Positions 1 through 8,218 are shown, counted from the stretch's first letter. The stretch: 64,000 nt of DNA from Ralstonia pickettii (GCF_000607165.1 NZ_JFZG01000034.1:58694-122693), one strand, 5' to 3'. Translations and numbers: made by a program. Notes: a model not told the origin generated them from the letters alone.

Positions 1-2
1 GG

Positions 3-101
3 GAGGATCCCACGCTGCTGCACGCTCGTATTTGCGAATATCTTGGCCAGCCGGTGAAGTATGCTGACGCCGTCGTCCTGGTCCGAACCGGCAAGATCTA
101 G
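3..101 (+). CDS. C-terminal fragment of a gene entering from the left edge
   Basis: The reading frame starting at base 3 is open from the window edge to a TAG at 99-101 and ends in the residues VLVRTGKI. The fragment (32 residues) is too short to assign. The gap of about 55 bases to the next start is consistent with the end of an upstream gene read in the same direction. It could also be chance. Confidence 0.4.
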   Translation, partial: EDPTLLHARICEYLGQPVKYADAVVLVRTGKI

Positions 102-155
102 CTCGCCTCGGCCGCGCTGTTCAATCCCATCCTCGAAAACCGAGATTCAATCGAA

Positions 156-851
156 ATGCCTTTCCTCGCCATCAGTTGTTTCCTTATGTACGCGAACCTC
201 ATCGCGGCGATACGGGGACTCCTTCGAGGGGGAAAAGCCCGTTGGCTCGGCCAAGTTCACTTGTTCGCCTGCGGGGTAGCGTCTGTTGCGTTCCTGCTGG
301 GAATTGAATTTCTGCCTCCCGCTGCTGGAGGGATCGACAGCGGTGCCTACAACTGGGCCCCAGTAGCCTACCTCTTGTTTGGCTGCATCAGCTTGATTCT
401 GTTCGGGTTCAAGCTGGTGCTGGCAGCACGTGCTCAAAAAGGTGCGATCGGCGGTGGCCTGCGATTCGGTATGACCACTTGGGCTGTACTTGCAGCGATT
501 TATATGTGCGCCACGCCTATTGACCACCTGATTTTCTTCCGCAATCCGGCGAACTCAGGCGTCATGGATGTGACCTTCTCGGGCGAGCATTTGGACTGTA
601 GCGGAGACATGCTGATCGTTAGGATGGAACACCAAGCTGCGGTGTACCGCTGTCCGAAATCCATCCGCCTTGGGCGTGACTATGCGCAGCCGTTCGTTCC
701 TTGGCCGAGCTACACGGAAGGTGAAAGCAAAACACTGAAGGCCAGTATCGACAGGGTCCTGTTGGAGGCAGCCCAATCTGGCGATGTGGTTGTGAAGGTG
801 CCGGCGGACCCAGCCCAGTTGAATCCCATCAAAAATGCGGGCGACAATTAG
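156..851 (+). CDS. Multi-pass membrane protein of unknown function
   Basis: A 231-residue protein. The N-terminal 120 residues hold about four hydrophobic segments (near residues 1-20, 35-55, 68-88 and 105-125), so it is probably an inner-membrane protein with a polar C-terminal domain of about 100 residues. That domain contains two cysteines (LDCSG, YRCPK) that could form a disulfide if periplasmic. No family is recognised. The ribosome-binding site is weak; an ATG at 186 is an alternative start. Confidence 0.6.
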   Translation: MPFLAISCFLMYANLIAAIRGLLRGGKARWLGQVHLFACGVASVAFLLGIEFLPPAAGGIDSGAYNWAPVAYLLFGCISLILFGFKLVLAARAQKGAIGGGLRFGMTTWAVLAAIYMCATPIDHLIFFRNPANSGVMDVTFSGEHLDCSGDMLIVRMEHQAAVYRCPKSIRLGRDYAQPFVPWPSYTEGESKTLKASIDRVLLEAAQSGDVVVKVPADPAQLNPIKNAGDN

Positions 852-957
852 TTAGCTCGACCTATATGGTTCACGGGCGGGGTACGTCGATCCAGTGGGT
901 TAGTCGCCGCCTTACGCCGTTCGTCTTGGACCCGGTGCCAACGAGAGGAGTCCATCT

Positions 958-1176
958 GTGAGCACCTCAAGGGAGGAAGCGTTACACGCGCTAAATCGAG
1001 CTTGCAAGGTTCGACAGCGGAGCGGCCGCTACGCCTACGGCACCATCGTCGAGGTGCATGCAAGTGGCGACTATCTAAAATTCCAGAAAGGAATGGATGG
1101 GAGATTGAAGCCGCAGTGGTATCGCCGGGAGAGCGTTGTTTTGCTGCCTGCGGATCCCGATGCAGAGAGCACCTAG
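958..1176 (+). CDS. Small basic protein of unknown function
   Basis: A 72-residue soluble protein starting at GTG, with GAGAGGAG placed 8 bases upstream. The middle reads like a small beta-barrel (GTIVEVHASGDYLKFQ), as in short nucleic-acid or SH3-like folds, but this is only an impression. It has no signal peptide or membrane segment and no recognised family. Confidence 0.55.
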   Translation: MSTSREEALHALNRACKVRQRSGRYAYGTIVEVHASGDYLKFQKGMDGRLKPQWYRRESVVLLPADPDAEST

Positions 1177-1404
1177 CGCGCACGTACTCGCCCCTCCATA
1201 TCTGGGCCGCCTCGTGGGCCCCATGTCGGGAACCACAGGCAGCGCTCAACTTGAAACCCCTCCCGTTTGTGGCTCCTTTCTAGATTGTTCGCGTAATCGG
1301 GCGCAGGTATCGTCATCTCCATCTTCCACAAGTGGTGATCGCGCGCGCCTGGCAATTATCCGGCGCAGCCGCACCACATGCAGTGACGAGCAACGGAGAA
1401 CGAA

Positions 1405-2658
1405 ATGCTGACAGAAGTGGAACGCCTCGACTTGCGTGACCAGCTTTTCGCGAAGCGCTTCCAAGCAGGACACAAGGAACAGATCTTCGAGCTGCTGGCG
1501 GTGGTGCCAGGAGAGAAGGACGGTGCCGAGGCGGTGGTTCACTATTCGTTCGCGCCGCCAGTGTGGGAACGGTCAGCTTGTGCCACCGACCACCACGTGT
1601 ATGTAGCCCAGCTGATTGGCAGCACCTCCTACAAGGGTCGTGCAATCGCATGCGTGCATCACGACTACTTGTGCGACGAGTGGCCGATCGATTGGAACGC
1701 TACAGCGAAGCACCCTTCCAGAGACTTCCCAACCTTGGTAGTGCGCGAATACGCCGATGGTTCAGTGAAGGGTGTGCTCATGCGCCAGGCTCGGTCATAT
1801 ACGTACGTTGGATTCACAGCGGACTACGTCGAGCCTGAAGAGGTGGAGACCGCTCTCAAGATGCTGGGGGCCTTGGCGCCCCGTCAAAAGTACTGCGGAT
1901 GGTTCAAAGACTCCGACATCGCTGCGGAGTCCCTGGAGGCGGCAATCTCCATGACGGCAGAGTCCCCAGGTGGGCAGAAGTTCGTTGTGCTTTACCGCGA
2001 CATTGAGTGGTTCTCAGGGATCTGGAACAACCCCACGAAGGATGCACTGCTGGGCGGGACCTTCAGTTTGACGAGCGTTGCTGACTTCCACGGTACTCGC
2101 GTGTCGAGAGCTAAGCGAGCGTCACGACCAGGGTTGGTCGAAGTCCGGAAGAATATGGCGATCTCCGGGAGCTATTCTGCGCTTCGTGCTGCGCTAAATC
2201 TGCTCACGGATACAGTTCCTTGGTCCAAGATTAAGCAAGACTACGAAGCGAATGGCGCTGTGAAGTCGTTGTGCGATTGGTGGAACGCCAACGCTCCCGA
2301 GGAGATGCGATTTGCCGGCGCGTTCCGAGTATATCGCTGGAATCCCGGTGATATGACGTTCGTTGCAGGTGATCCGGAAGAGCCTGCAATGCAAGCCAAC
2401 GTGGCGGCAAACCTGCGCTCCTTTGCCCTCTTCGAAGAGGTTGGACAGCCCACAGTCCTCGTTTGGTTTTTGCGCGGACGTGCGTTCAATGCCGAAGAAT
2501 CTGGCGGCACTGTGATCTTTTCTGCCAATGGCGTCCCTGCCTACGATCTAGCTCAATCCCTCGAAGAGACTGACGAAGCGTACTACTCGTTGGTTGGTCT
2601 TGAGGAACTGTGGGTCAACGCCAGAATGTCCACGGCGGCTCATGAAGTCACCACTTAA
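1405..2658 (+). CDS. Large soluble protein of unknown function
   Basis: A 417-residue protein with no signal peptide or membrane segments. ACGGAG lies about 9 bases before the ATG. The sequence is rich in Trp and Tyr and looks like a folded mixed alpha/beta protein, but no nucleotide-binding, metal or catalytic motif is visible. The 229 bases upstream (1177-1404) hold no convincing gene. It is followed after 61 bases by two small envelope genes, possibly in one operon. Existence is well supported by length and codon use; function is unknown. Confidence 0.75.
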   Translation: MLTEVERLDLRDQLFAKRFQAGHKEQIFELLAVVPGEKDGAEAVVHYSFAPPVWERSACATDHHVYVAQLIGSTSYKGRAIACVHHDYLCDEWPIDWNATAKHPSRDFPTLVVREYADGSVKGVLMRQARSYTYVGFTADYVEPEEVETALKMLGALAPRQKYCGWFKDSDIAAESLEAAISMTAESPGGQKFVVLYRDIEWFSGIWNNPTKDALLGGTFSLTSVADFHGTRVSRAKRASRPGLVEVRKNMAISGSYSALRAALNLLTDTVPWSKIKQDYEANGAVKSLCDWWNANAPEEMRFAGAFRVYRWNPGDMTFVAGDPEEPAMQANVAANLRSFALFEEVGQPTVLVWFLRGRAFNAEESGGTVIFSANGVPAYDLAQSLEETDEAYYSLVGLEELWVNARMSTAAHEVTT

Positions 2659-2719
2659 GCAGGGCGCCGGCCGCGGTCCAGAAAACGGGCGAACCCATTA
2701 TTGAACGAAAGGGGGCTTC

Positions 2720-3109
2720 ATGCTGAGTAGTGCCATGTTCGCCACTGGAATTATATTTTGGGGCCTGGTGTTGTATTTCGTCCTCTGGCTGATTGCAGAG
2801 TTGATCTGGGCGTCAATTACGACTGCCAGTTGGCTGCGATTCGTGTGCCGTGCGGCGCGACTTCGCGGTGCCAGCCGTTACCCGACCGTGCTGAAGCTTG
2901 CCTCGCTATATCTGAACAACTGGCCAATATTTTTTGGCTTCAGGAAAGGCGGATTGGTGTACCGCGAGTCCAATGGCGTATGGGAGGGGGTGGGCCATTG
3001 GAAAGTCCATCCACCTACGTCGCCATTTGACGCGAGCCACGCTTTGCCGTTCCACACCGGTAATGCGAGTCCAAATGTTGCAACCAAAGATCTATCGACC
3101 TCTAAATGA
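2720..3109 (+). CDS. Small inner-membrane protein
   Basis: A 129-residue protein with one long or two short hydrophobic segments at residues 5-40, followed by a basic cytoplasmic-looking tail. It has a strong ribosome-binding site (AAAGGGGG). Its stop codon overlaps the ATG of the next gene (ATGA), so the two are probably translationally coupled. No family is recognised. Confidence 0.65.
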   Translation: MLSSAMFATGIIFWGLVLYFVLWLIAELIWASITTASWLRFVCRAARLRGASRYPTVLKLASLYLNNWPIFFGFRKGGLVYRESNGVWEGVGHWKVHPPTSPFDASHALPFHTGNASPNVATKDLSTSK

Positions 3110-3666
3110 AAATCAACTTCCTGGCCAACGCAGCCGCGCTCACGTTGCTGATCGTTTTTGCCGCTGCGAGCCCCGCGAATGCAGAATACCGACAGGTCTA
3201 TGCGTGGACGGAGGGCCGAGCGTCGCCCGAAGGGCACAAAGAGACATCGATTGCGGACGTGCGAGCGGCGAAGGAACGGCCCAATGGAACGTTGGGCGGA
3301 ATGACAGCAGTCAGCGTGAAGGTGCTGCGGAAAGGGGCTCAGGAAGTCGAGCGCAACGTCATCATTCGCGATGGGGGGTACGCAGTGATCGGCGAACGCT
3401 ACGCGTTCCCCATCGCGACTATTGGCGAACAGATCAATCCGGATGATTTCAGCGGGTTCTGGCGGCTGACAATCAGTAAGGTCACGTTCGACCAGAGCGG
3501 CGTCGCAATGGTGGATGCTACGCTGGATTCGCGGGAGGCGCGCCAGCATGCCGCGTCGCAAACACTGTCAGTCCGGATTGGCGCCGGCGGCGAGGGAGCC
3601 ATCATTCACGGCGTCAACGGCAAGGATTACGTTCTTAGCGTACGGCACGTCGAACCGGTGATCTAA
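3106..3666 (+). CDS. Secreted (periplasmic) protein of unknown function
   Basis: A 186-residue protein with a classic Sec signal peptide: a short basic start, a hydrophobic stretch and a probable cleavage after ANA at residues 25-27. The mature part looks beta-rich and has no cysteines. It overlaps the upstream membrane-protein gene by four bases (ATGA), which suggests that the two work together at the envelope. No family is recognised. Confidence 0.7.
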   Translation: MKINFLANAAALTLLIVFAAASPANAEYRQVYAWTEGRASPEGHKETSIADVRAAKERPNGTLGGMTAVSVKVLRKGAQEVERNVIIRDGGYAVIGERYAFPIATIGEQINPDDFSGFWRLTISKVTFDQSGVAMVDATLDSREARQHAASQTLSVRIGAGGEGAIIHGVNGKDYVLSVRHVEPVI

Positions 3667-3767
3667 CGCTGTGCCGCAATCAAAATCGAAGTGACGGGAC
3701 CCATTTCGGGCGACTCAGCGCTTAATTGAGGCCAGACAAGACGTCACGGTTCTCAGATAGGACTCAG

Positions 3768-3953
3768 ATGACTCTACGCTTTCAGGTGTTTTCACGGAGC
3801 GGAACAAGCTGTCCCTCGTACTCGGCACCGTGGTATTGGTTGGCCTCGCTGGTCGCCACGTTCCGGTATGGCAAGGGCGATTACTGCAGGATCCTGGATG
3901 CGCGCACGGGCGTCACGATGATGGAATGGAAGTTGGCGAAGAGCGCAAGCTAG
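3768..3953 (+). CDS. Possible small protein
   Basis: A 61-residue frame with AGGA five bases before the ATG. The C-terminal part (DYCRILDARTGVTMMEWKL) reads like real protein, while the first 25 residues are less convincing. It may be the remnant of a longer gene. It sits directly before the promoter of the DpdA-like gene. Confidence 0.35.
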   Translation: MTLRFQVFSRSGTSCPSYSAPWYWLASLVATFRYGKGDYCRILDARTGVTMMEWKLAKSAS

Positions 3954-3962
3954 ATTTCGCGC

Positions 3963-4009
3963 TATACTTTCGCAGCAACATTCGCAAGGCAGCTGGACCT
4001 GATCTAGCC
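3963..4009 (+). promoter_or_regulatory. Promoter and 5' box of the DpdA-like gene
   Basis: TATACT at 3963-3968 is a good -10 box. About 16 bases after the expected transcription start lies AGCTGGACC..CTAGCC (3991-4009). This box recurs at nine or more other promoters in the window. No TTCC-N5-GGAA repeat is seen over the -35 region here. Confidence 0.55.
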
Positions 4010-4057
4010 AATGGCACCTAGTGCCTCTCTCTTGCCGCCCAGCGCGGCGTCTTTGTT

Positions 4058-4119
4058 CAAATCCCCGCGGGGCAGCATCCCGCTCCGGGTCCTGCTTCGC
4101 ACGTATCCTGGAGCAGGAA
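4058..4119 (+). promoter_or_regulatory. Two-hairpin leader with masked ribosome-binding site (copy 1)
   Basis: The first hairpin is CCCCGCGGGG..CCCGC..CGGG. The second pairs CCTGCT with AGCAGG, overlapping the Shine-Dalgarno just before the ATG at 4120. The same architecture precedes many genes in this window. Confidence 0.7.
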
Positions 4120-5106
4120 ATGAATCCGTCTTTGACCCGTTTGCTTGAGTCGCGCATGCCGCGTGACCAAGTCAATGCGTATCTCGATCCGGGGTTGGTT
4201 ACCCGTGTCGGCATCCCTCATCGCAGTGGCAAGCTCGTGTTCCACGCCTTCAATGAAGGTTACCCGGTGATGGTGAGTGCAAATGCGTTTTGGGATCCGG
4301 CTGCACGTCAGTTCGCGTTTCCTTCCGCAACTGACCTTTCCGAGTTGGACTACGCGTTAGATTCGGCCGGATATAGCGCGATCTCGCTTTGGCAAAAGAA
4401 GGGCACGCAATCTGGGATAGCGGGAGTGTACCCCTGGAGTTTGGAGCAGTACCTTGCTTTTGCAATATCGACTCGCGCGAGTTGGTATGCGCAACCCGAC
4501 TTGTGCTGTGAGCCCGAAATATGCAGCAACGATGAGGAAATCGACTACCGCATCGACGCCACAGCAACACTGTTGGAAGGTTGCCTTCGGATCGCCTACG
4601 AGTACCAGAACCAGCTAGTCCAGCAAGGGTGGTCTGAGTCATCTGTTCGGAATGAGGTGCGTCTTCCCGTGCCTGTCTTGCAGGGCTGGCGAATTTCACA
4701 CTACGCAAGGAGCCTTGAGCTCATGCGCGCGGTATGGGAGCGCTGGCAACCTTGGGCAGCGCCGCCGGCGCTGATTGGCCTCGGGTCGGTCTGCCGACGA
4801 AGCTTGGGGCATCCAGATCACGGTCTGTTCGCAATCCTCGCAAGTCTCGAAGGAGAACTTCCTGAAACCAGTCGATTGCACTTGTTCGGCATAAAGGGAA
4901 CTGCAATCGACCAACTGAAAATGTTCGACTGGATCGCGTCGACAGATTCGATGTCCTTCGACCTCGGTGCGCGTCGAAAGGCCTTTGAAGCTGGGATTTC
5001 CAACACCATCGACCATCGGAAGCGCGAGATGAGTAAGTGGATGGAAACTGCAAGGCGCCGCGCCATGCCGGCAACCGGCGATCAGTTCCGCCTCAAGCTG
5101 CACTGA
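4120..5106 (+). CDS. DpdA-like 7-deazaguanine transglycosylase (TGT superfamily)
   Basis: A 328-residue protein. Several stretches match the DpdA branch of tRNA-guanine transglycosylases: DSAGYSA (81-87, equivalent to the DSGGF active-site loop), PVLQGW (185-190), IGLGSVCRR (219-227), LHLFGIKG (253-260) and ASTDSMSF (273-280, the region of the second catalytic Asp). DpdA enzymes exchange guanine in DNA for a 7-deazaguanine such as preQ0. The other genes of chromosomal dpd islands and the preQ0 synthesis genes are not in this window, so precursor would have to come from host queuosine synthesis. The frame is open further upstream, but the ATG at 4120 is chosen because the shared leader and Shine-Dalgarno end there. 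The family call is solid by motif; DNA as substrate is inferred. Confidence 0.72.
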   Translation: MNPSLTRLLESRMPRDQVNAYLDPGLVTRVGIPHRSGKLVFHAFNEGYPVMVSANAFWDPAARQFAFPSATDLSELDYALDSAGYSAISLWQKKGTQSGIAGVYPWSLEQYLAFAISTRASWYAQPDLCCEPEICSNDEEIDYRIDATATLLEGCLRIAYEYQNQLVQQGWSESSVRNEVRLPVPVLQGWRISHYARSLELMRAVWERWQPWAAPPALIGLGSVCRRSLGHPDHGLFAILASLEGELPETSRLHLFGIKGTAIDQLKMFDWIASTDSMSFDLGARRKAFEAGISNTIDHRKREMSKWMETARRRAMPATGDQFRLKLH

Positions 5107-5165
5107 GTCCTTTCATTGTCAGATGTTCAAGCCCTTCAGTAGTTGGGCTCGCGCATCACTTTCTT

Positions 5166-5230
5166 TTATCACCCTCGCGGGGCAAACTCCCCGCTGGGTG
5201 GTTTGCTTCGCACCAAACACGGAGCAATTC
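5166..5230 (+). promoter_or_regulatory. Two-hairpin leader with masked ribosome-binding site (copy 2)
   Basis: ACCC-TCGCGGGG..CCCCGC-TGGGT forms a two-part stem. TTGCTTCG then pairs with CGGAGCAA (one G-U), covering the Shine-Dalgarno of the gene at 5231. There is no separate promoter, so it is intra-operonic. Confidence 0.7.
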
Positions 5231-5746
5231 ATGCAGAACAACCTGGTTCTCATCCCAACGCATCTGATCCAATCGCTGCTCGCTTTCGCGAAAGCACATG
5301 AGCACAGCGATGCCCCCCCTGGGGCAGGGGGCGCTGGAGCGATAGGTGCCGAGGCTACCTCGAGGCTTACGCCGGTAGGCAACGCGATTCCAGAAGTAGA
5401 GGCACTGCTTGCTGCCAGCAAGGGCGGTTTCGCCGATGTCGCGGCGGTGGCTTGTCTCTCGACCTGTCACATTACGGCCGAGACGAACGGAATGCTCGAG
5501 CTGGCTGGCGATCGCAACCCTTGGTTTTACGGCCAGTACGAGTCGGGCTACTGGATTTGGGTTCCTCAGGAAGACCCCATAACTGGCGCCTACGCATTCG
5601 CGCTGGCGGCACCAGAAGACATCAGATCGATCTGGTCGTGGGCTCGCGAGCGCGGCTTTTTCTGGCTCCGTTTGGATGCTGACGGCTCGATAGTCGATGG
5701 CCTTCCGACCCACAGTTGGGAGTCGTCGGCAGACTTGGGCGGTTGA
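5231..5746 (+). CDS. DUF5983-like protein
   Basis: A 171-residue soluble protein. The part from LSTCHIT through WARERGFFWLRLDADG to LPTHSW resembles the DUF5983 pattern (a serine/threonine-histidine motif, a tyrosine-rich middle, then a WL-x-LD-x-DG segment near the end), a family of unknown role common on plasmids. The N-terminal 60 residues hold a low-complexity PPGAGGAGAIGA stretch. It probably shares the transcript of the DpdA-like gene (124-base gap) but has its own two-hairpin leader, which fixes the ATG at 5231. Assignment is from memory of the motif only. Confidence 0.6.
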   Translation: MQNNLVLIPTHLIQSLLAFAKAHEHSDAPPGAGGAGAIGAEATSRLTPVGNAIPEVEALLAASKGGFADVAAVACLSTCHITAETNGMLELAGDRNPWFYGQYESGYWIWVPQEDPITGAYAFALAAPEDIRSIWSWARERGFFWLRLDADGSIVDGLPTHSWESSADLGG

Positions 5747-5770
5747 TTGGCCATAGCTTTTAGACCGGGG

Positions 5771-5800
5771 TCACCGCAAGTAATTCTCGCGGTGATTTTT
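5771..5800 (+). terminator. Intrinsic terminator
   Basis: TCACCGC pairs with GCGGTGA across an 11-base loop, followed by TTTTT. It ends the transcript that carries the DpdA-like and DUF5983-like genes. Confidence 0.7.
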
Positions 5801-5805
5801 GCTCC

Positions 5806-5925
5806 GGCAGTTGGGCCAAACTAGCTAGAGTGGCGCCATTTCGGGCGCTTCTTTCGATCAATCCCTCGCGGGCGACAGTCCCGCGCGGGGCCGCTCTGCG
5901 AGGAAACTTTCTCAGGAGCAGATTT
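5806..5925 (+). promoter_or_regulatory. Leader of the zinc-ribbon gene, with 5' box (copy 3)
   Basis: GGCAGTTGGGCC..CTAGC at 5806-5825 is the 5' box. CCC-TCGCGGG..CCCGCG-GGGG follows at 5872-5900. TCTGC/GCAGA then brackets the Shine-Dalgarno GGAG before the ATG at 5926. The box begins inside or right after the terminator tail, and no clear -10 is visible, so transcription may partly come by read-through. Confidence 0.55.
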
Positions 5926-6204
5926 ATGACCACAACGGTCGATATGGCGGCAACGCCAGCACCAACCAGTGAATTGTCGCCAGGCTTTCGACGAATGGAG
6001 AATGGCGTCGTCACTCGTGTCCATCACGACGATTGCCCGGTTTGTCATGGCAAACTGACGCACCACTCGCCGAATGGCTTCGACAAGATCTTCGAATGCC
6101 ACGCGGCGGGGCACCATCGCCACATGATTCGTGGCATTACGGGCGAGTACGTCACGATGTCCGCTCTGATGCCGAAGCGAATTCAGAACGGAGGCTCACT
6201 ATGA
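5926..6204 (+). CDS. Small zinc-ribbon-like protein
   Basis: A 92-residue protein with CPVC at residues 37-40, then a second cluster (FECHAAGHHRH) that could supply the other metal ligands. This suggests a small zinc-binding domain, perhaps for nucleic acid or protein contact. Its stop overlaps the next start (ATGA), so the two are probably co-translated. The start is set by the shared leader and by CAGGAG eight bases upstream. Confidence 0.65.
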   Translation: MTTTVDMAATPAPTSELSPGFRRMENGVVTRVHHDDCPVCHGKLTHHSPNGFDKIFECHAAGHHRHMIRGITGEYVTMSALMPKRIQNGGSL

Positions 6205-6485
6205 AGAATCCATTGACGGCCCTGCAATTCCCTGTGGTCGTGAAGGTGGTTGCCTTCGACACGTGCTTCCCAATTGAGCTCCACGCGGCCGGCACGCTGT
6301 ACGCCGACGGCGGTGTGTCGATCCAGTATCCGTTCAAACCTGCAGAAGGTGTGGATGATGACGCGGATCCGAAGGACCCTTCGGCTGCTGCGATCGACAT
6401 CTCCTACATCGTGTTGCCTGACGGTGCGGAAGTGATGCGAGCCTCCGGCTTCTGGCGCGAAGTTGCCAGTCCGCCGGAGATGTAG
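6201..6485 (+). CDS. Small acidic protein of unknown function
   Basis: A 94-residue soluble, acidic protein beginning inside the stop of the zinc-ribbon gene (ATGA overlap). It ends 20 bases before an intrinsic terminator, so the two genes form a short operon. No family is recognised. Confidence 0.6.
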   Translation: MKNPLTALQFPVVVKVVAFDTCFPIELHAAGTLYADGGVSIQYPFKPAEGVDDDADPKDPSAAAIDISYIVLPDGAEVMRASGFWREVASPPEM

Positions 6486-6504
6486 GTTTTCCTCCTAGGG
6501 GGAT

Positions 6505-6549
6505 GCGCCCAGATCAACTCCCGACACGGGGTTGGCTGGGCGCTTTTGC
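6505..6549 (+). terminator. Intrinsic terminator
   Basis: GCGCCCAG (6505-6512) pairs with CTGGGCGC (6536-6543), followed by TTTT. It ends the two-gene zinc-ribbon operon. The stretch from 6550 to about 6705 holds no gene that I can support. Confidence 0.65.
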
Positions 6550-6706
6550 ATTCTGGCAAGGCAATGAGGCTGATTCCAAGACAGCATGCGGCACTCATTC
6601 GTCACCTTCGACGAAAGATCGGAGAGGCGGCACTCCAGGACGGTCATCAATGCATCAAAGGCCGTGCATGCCCGCGCACCGGCGCTTAGGTTGCCTCGAC
6701 GTGCTT

Positions 6707-6773
6707 CGTGTCGTAGAAAATCCTCTACAATCGATCCCGATCTTCGATCCGGGAGCTGGACCGTCTTTCTAGC
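6707..6773 (+). promoter_or_regulatory. Promoter and 5' box
   Basis: TACAAT at 6726-6731 is the -10. A degenerate version of the inverted repeat (TTCGTGTCGTAGAA) lies over the -35 region. The AGCTGGACC..CTAGCC box at 6754-6773 lies about 16 bases into the transcript. Confidence 0.5.
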
Positions 6774-6840
6774 CAACAGTGCCGGCCATATGCTGCTGCG
6801 CACTTCGTCACGGCGGTGTATCACCGCCGCTGTCATCTAT

Positions 6841-6905
6841 TTCAACCCGGAGGGGCAATCGCCCCTCGGGCAATTGCTTCTCCAGTTTTCCCAGGAGTAG
6901 CAAAA
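6841..6905 (+). promoter_or_regulatory. Two-hairpin leader with masked ribosome-binding site (copy 4)
   Basis: TTCAACCC then GGAGGGGC..GCCCCTC form the first hairpin. CTTCTCC pairs with GGAGTAG (one mismatch), covering the Shine-Dalgarno of the gene at 6906. Confidence 0.7.
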
Positions 6906-7244
6906 ATGCAGATTCATCTTCAGGATGCAGCGGTTCAAGCGGCCCTCATTGGAGGGCTATTCACGCTCACGGCTGCAATCATCGCCGCGGCAGTCGCCGC
7001 AGTCGTTGGTAAGCGGTTTGACAACCAGCGACGGCTAAAGCGCCATCTCCGAACGGCCATCAACGATCTCGCGTTCGCCCTCGCGGTGGAGGACGCCCAT
7101 TGTGAGATGCACGCCAAGGAACACGGCGAGTCGTTCAAGAACCGTGTCCGCGACAAGGTTCGGGAACAGGGGTACGAGTGGTCGGGCAAGTTCACGCCTG
7201 GCCGTGCTCGAGTCACCCTTAAGCACGAAGGCTCTGCCGACTGA
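6906..7244 (+). CDS. Small membrane-anchored protein
   Basis: A 112-residue protein with one N-terminal membrane helix (residues 10-35, very alanine-rich) and a charged cytoplasmic tail of about 75 residues. The start is fixed by the shared leader. No family is recognised. A weak hairpin (7271-7298, GCCCCGAC/GTTGGGGC) follows the gene without a good U-run. Confidence 0.6.
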   Translation: MQIHLQDAAVQAALIGGLFTLTAAIIAAAVAAVVGKRFDNQRRLKRHLRTAINDLAFALAVEDAHCEMHAKEHGESFKNRVRDKVREQGYEWSGKFTPGRARVTLKHEGSAD

Positions 7245-7352
7245 TAGCCGGCTGAGCGGCTGAATCCTTCGCCCCGACCGCCTGAAGGCAGTTGGGGCGC
7301 TCTATCTATGCCTCTGTCCAACCAATTCGAGCCCCAGACGGGGCCAACGTCC

Positions 7353-7538
7353 ATGACACTCACTGACATGAAGGTCCAGCAGGTTCTTAATGACCCCAGC
7401 ACTTCCGACTGGCTCAAGAATGCACTCCGGGCCCAGCTCGAGCGGGATCCGGTAGACGCAGCAAATGATGCCGACGTTTTGGCTGAGATCTTTCGCTCAA
7501 AGTTGGCGGAAGTCTTCGGGACAACTGGCTCGGCGTAA
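7353..7538 (+). CDS. Small protein of unknown function
   Basis: A 61-residue, mostly helical, acidic protein. The sequence just before the ATG at 7353 (CGAGCCCC..GGGGCC) looks like a minimal form of the first leader hairpin, so this start is preferred. An in-frame ATG at 7308 would add 15 residues. No family is recognised. Confidence 0.5.
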   Translation: MTLTDMKVQQVLNDPSTSDWLKNALRAQLERDPVDAANDADVLAEIFRSKLAEVFGTTGSA

Positions 7539-7564
7539 CCGATACCTTTTCAACGCGCCAGCGC

Positions 7565-7632
7565 TTCCCATTGGGAATTGGGGGTGTAGAATGTCCCCTG
7601 ATCCTTGATCCGGTAGCTGGACGTAACCCAGC
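7565..7632 (+). promoter_or_regulatory. Promoter with TTCC-N5-GGAA repeat and 5' box
   Basis: The inverted repeat TTCCCATTGGGAA (7565-7577) lies where the -35 should be. TAGAAT (7587-7592) is the -10. AGCTGG..CAGCC begins at 7615, about 15 bases into the RNA. It is one of the best-preserved copies. Confidence 0.65.
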
Positions 7633-7750
7633 CTTTGGGGTTTGGTGAATATCAGCCTCACATCCTTCGATCTTGCGGCCATTTCTGGCGCCGCAAATCC
7701 CTCTCGGTGAACGAAGTGTTCTGGTGAATCAGTTTCGCTTTTGTCATCGA

Positions 7751-7816
7751 TCACACCCTCGCGGGTTGCAGTCCCCGCGTAGGGGGCTGCTCCTTGCATC
7801 AATCTGGAGCCAAGCA
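7751..7816 (+). promoter_or_regulatory. Two-hairpin leader with masked ribosome-binding site (copy 5)
   Basis: ACCC-TCGCGGG..CCCGCG-GGGG is the first stem. GCTCC pairs with GGAGC over the Shine-Dalgarno of the gene at 7817. Confidence 0.7.
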
Positions 7817-8035
7817 ATGACTCTTACTCAAACGACGTTTCCGCTGTACGTGCGTTGCGCACTTGAGACGTTTTCCGCCCACGGCGAACGTACGAAGGCG
7901 CGACTGTGCGAGCTGCTCGACTTTTTCTTCAAGTCCACTGGCCAGCTGCAAACCGACGAGCGAAGTTCGCTCGAAACCATGGCGGTGGCCTACGCAAAAC
8001 AGCGTTGGCAACTCGGGGCGGTCGAGGGCTTCTGA
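7817..8035 (+). CDS. Small helical protein of unknown function
   Basis: A 72-residue soluble protein, predicted helical, with a single cysteine-containing N-terminal segment (YVRCALETF). It is the first gene of a leader-bearing operon that continues into the 151-residue protein and the DndC-like enzyme. The start is fixed by the leader and by GGAGC nine bases upstream. No family is recognised. Confidence 0.6.
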   Translation: MTLTQTTFPLYVRCALETFSAHGERTKARLCELLDFFFKSTGQLQTDERSSLETMAVAYAKQRWQLGAVEGF

Positions 8036-8044
8036 GCCCGCAGC

Positions 8045-8079
8045 CACCGGGCGCGCATAGGTCACCGTATTCACTGACC
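8045..8079 (+). repeat. Intercistronic repeat, copy A
   Basis: CACCGGGCGC..GGTCACCG..ATTCACTGACC. It closely matches 8687-8720, which holds the same relative place before the next leader. Confidence 0.6.
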
Positions 8080-8147
8080 TAAGCGGGACTTCAATCCAAG
8101 CGGGAGGTCTTCTTCCGTTCTGTCGGACTCCATTTCATGGCGCCGGC

Positions 8148-8218
8148 ATCAAATTGACCCTCGCGGGGACGCGCTCCCCGAAATGGGGGCGCTTCTTCGC
8201 AAACCTTCGGAGAAGTAA
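8148..8218 (+). promoter_or_regulatory. Two-hairpin leader with masked ribosome-binding site (copy 6)
   Basis: ACCC-TCGCGGGG..CCCCG..GGGG is the first hairpin. CTTCTTCG pairs with CGGAGAAG (one G-U) over the Shine-Dalgarno of the gene at 8219. Confidence 0.7.

Noticed and set aside
1136..1411. Open frame between two genes at 1.1-1.4 kb
   Set aside because: It overlaps the end of one gene, has no ribosome-binding site, and its composition is not protein-like.
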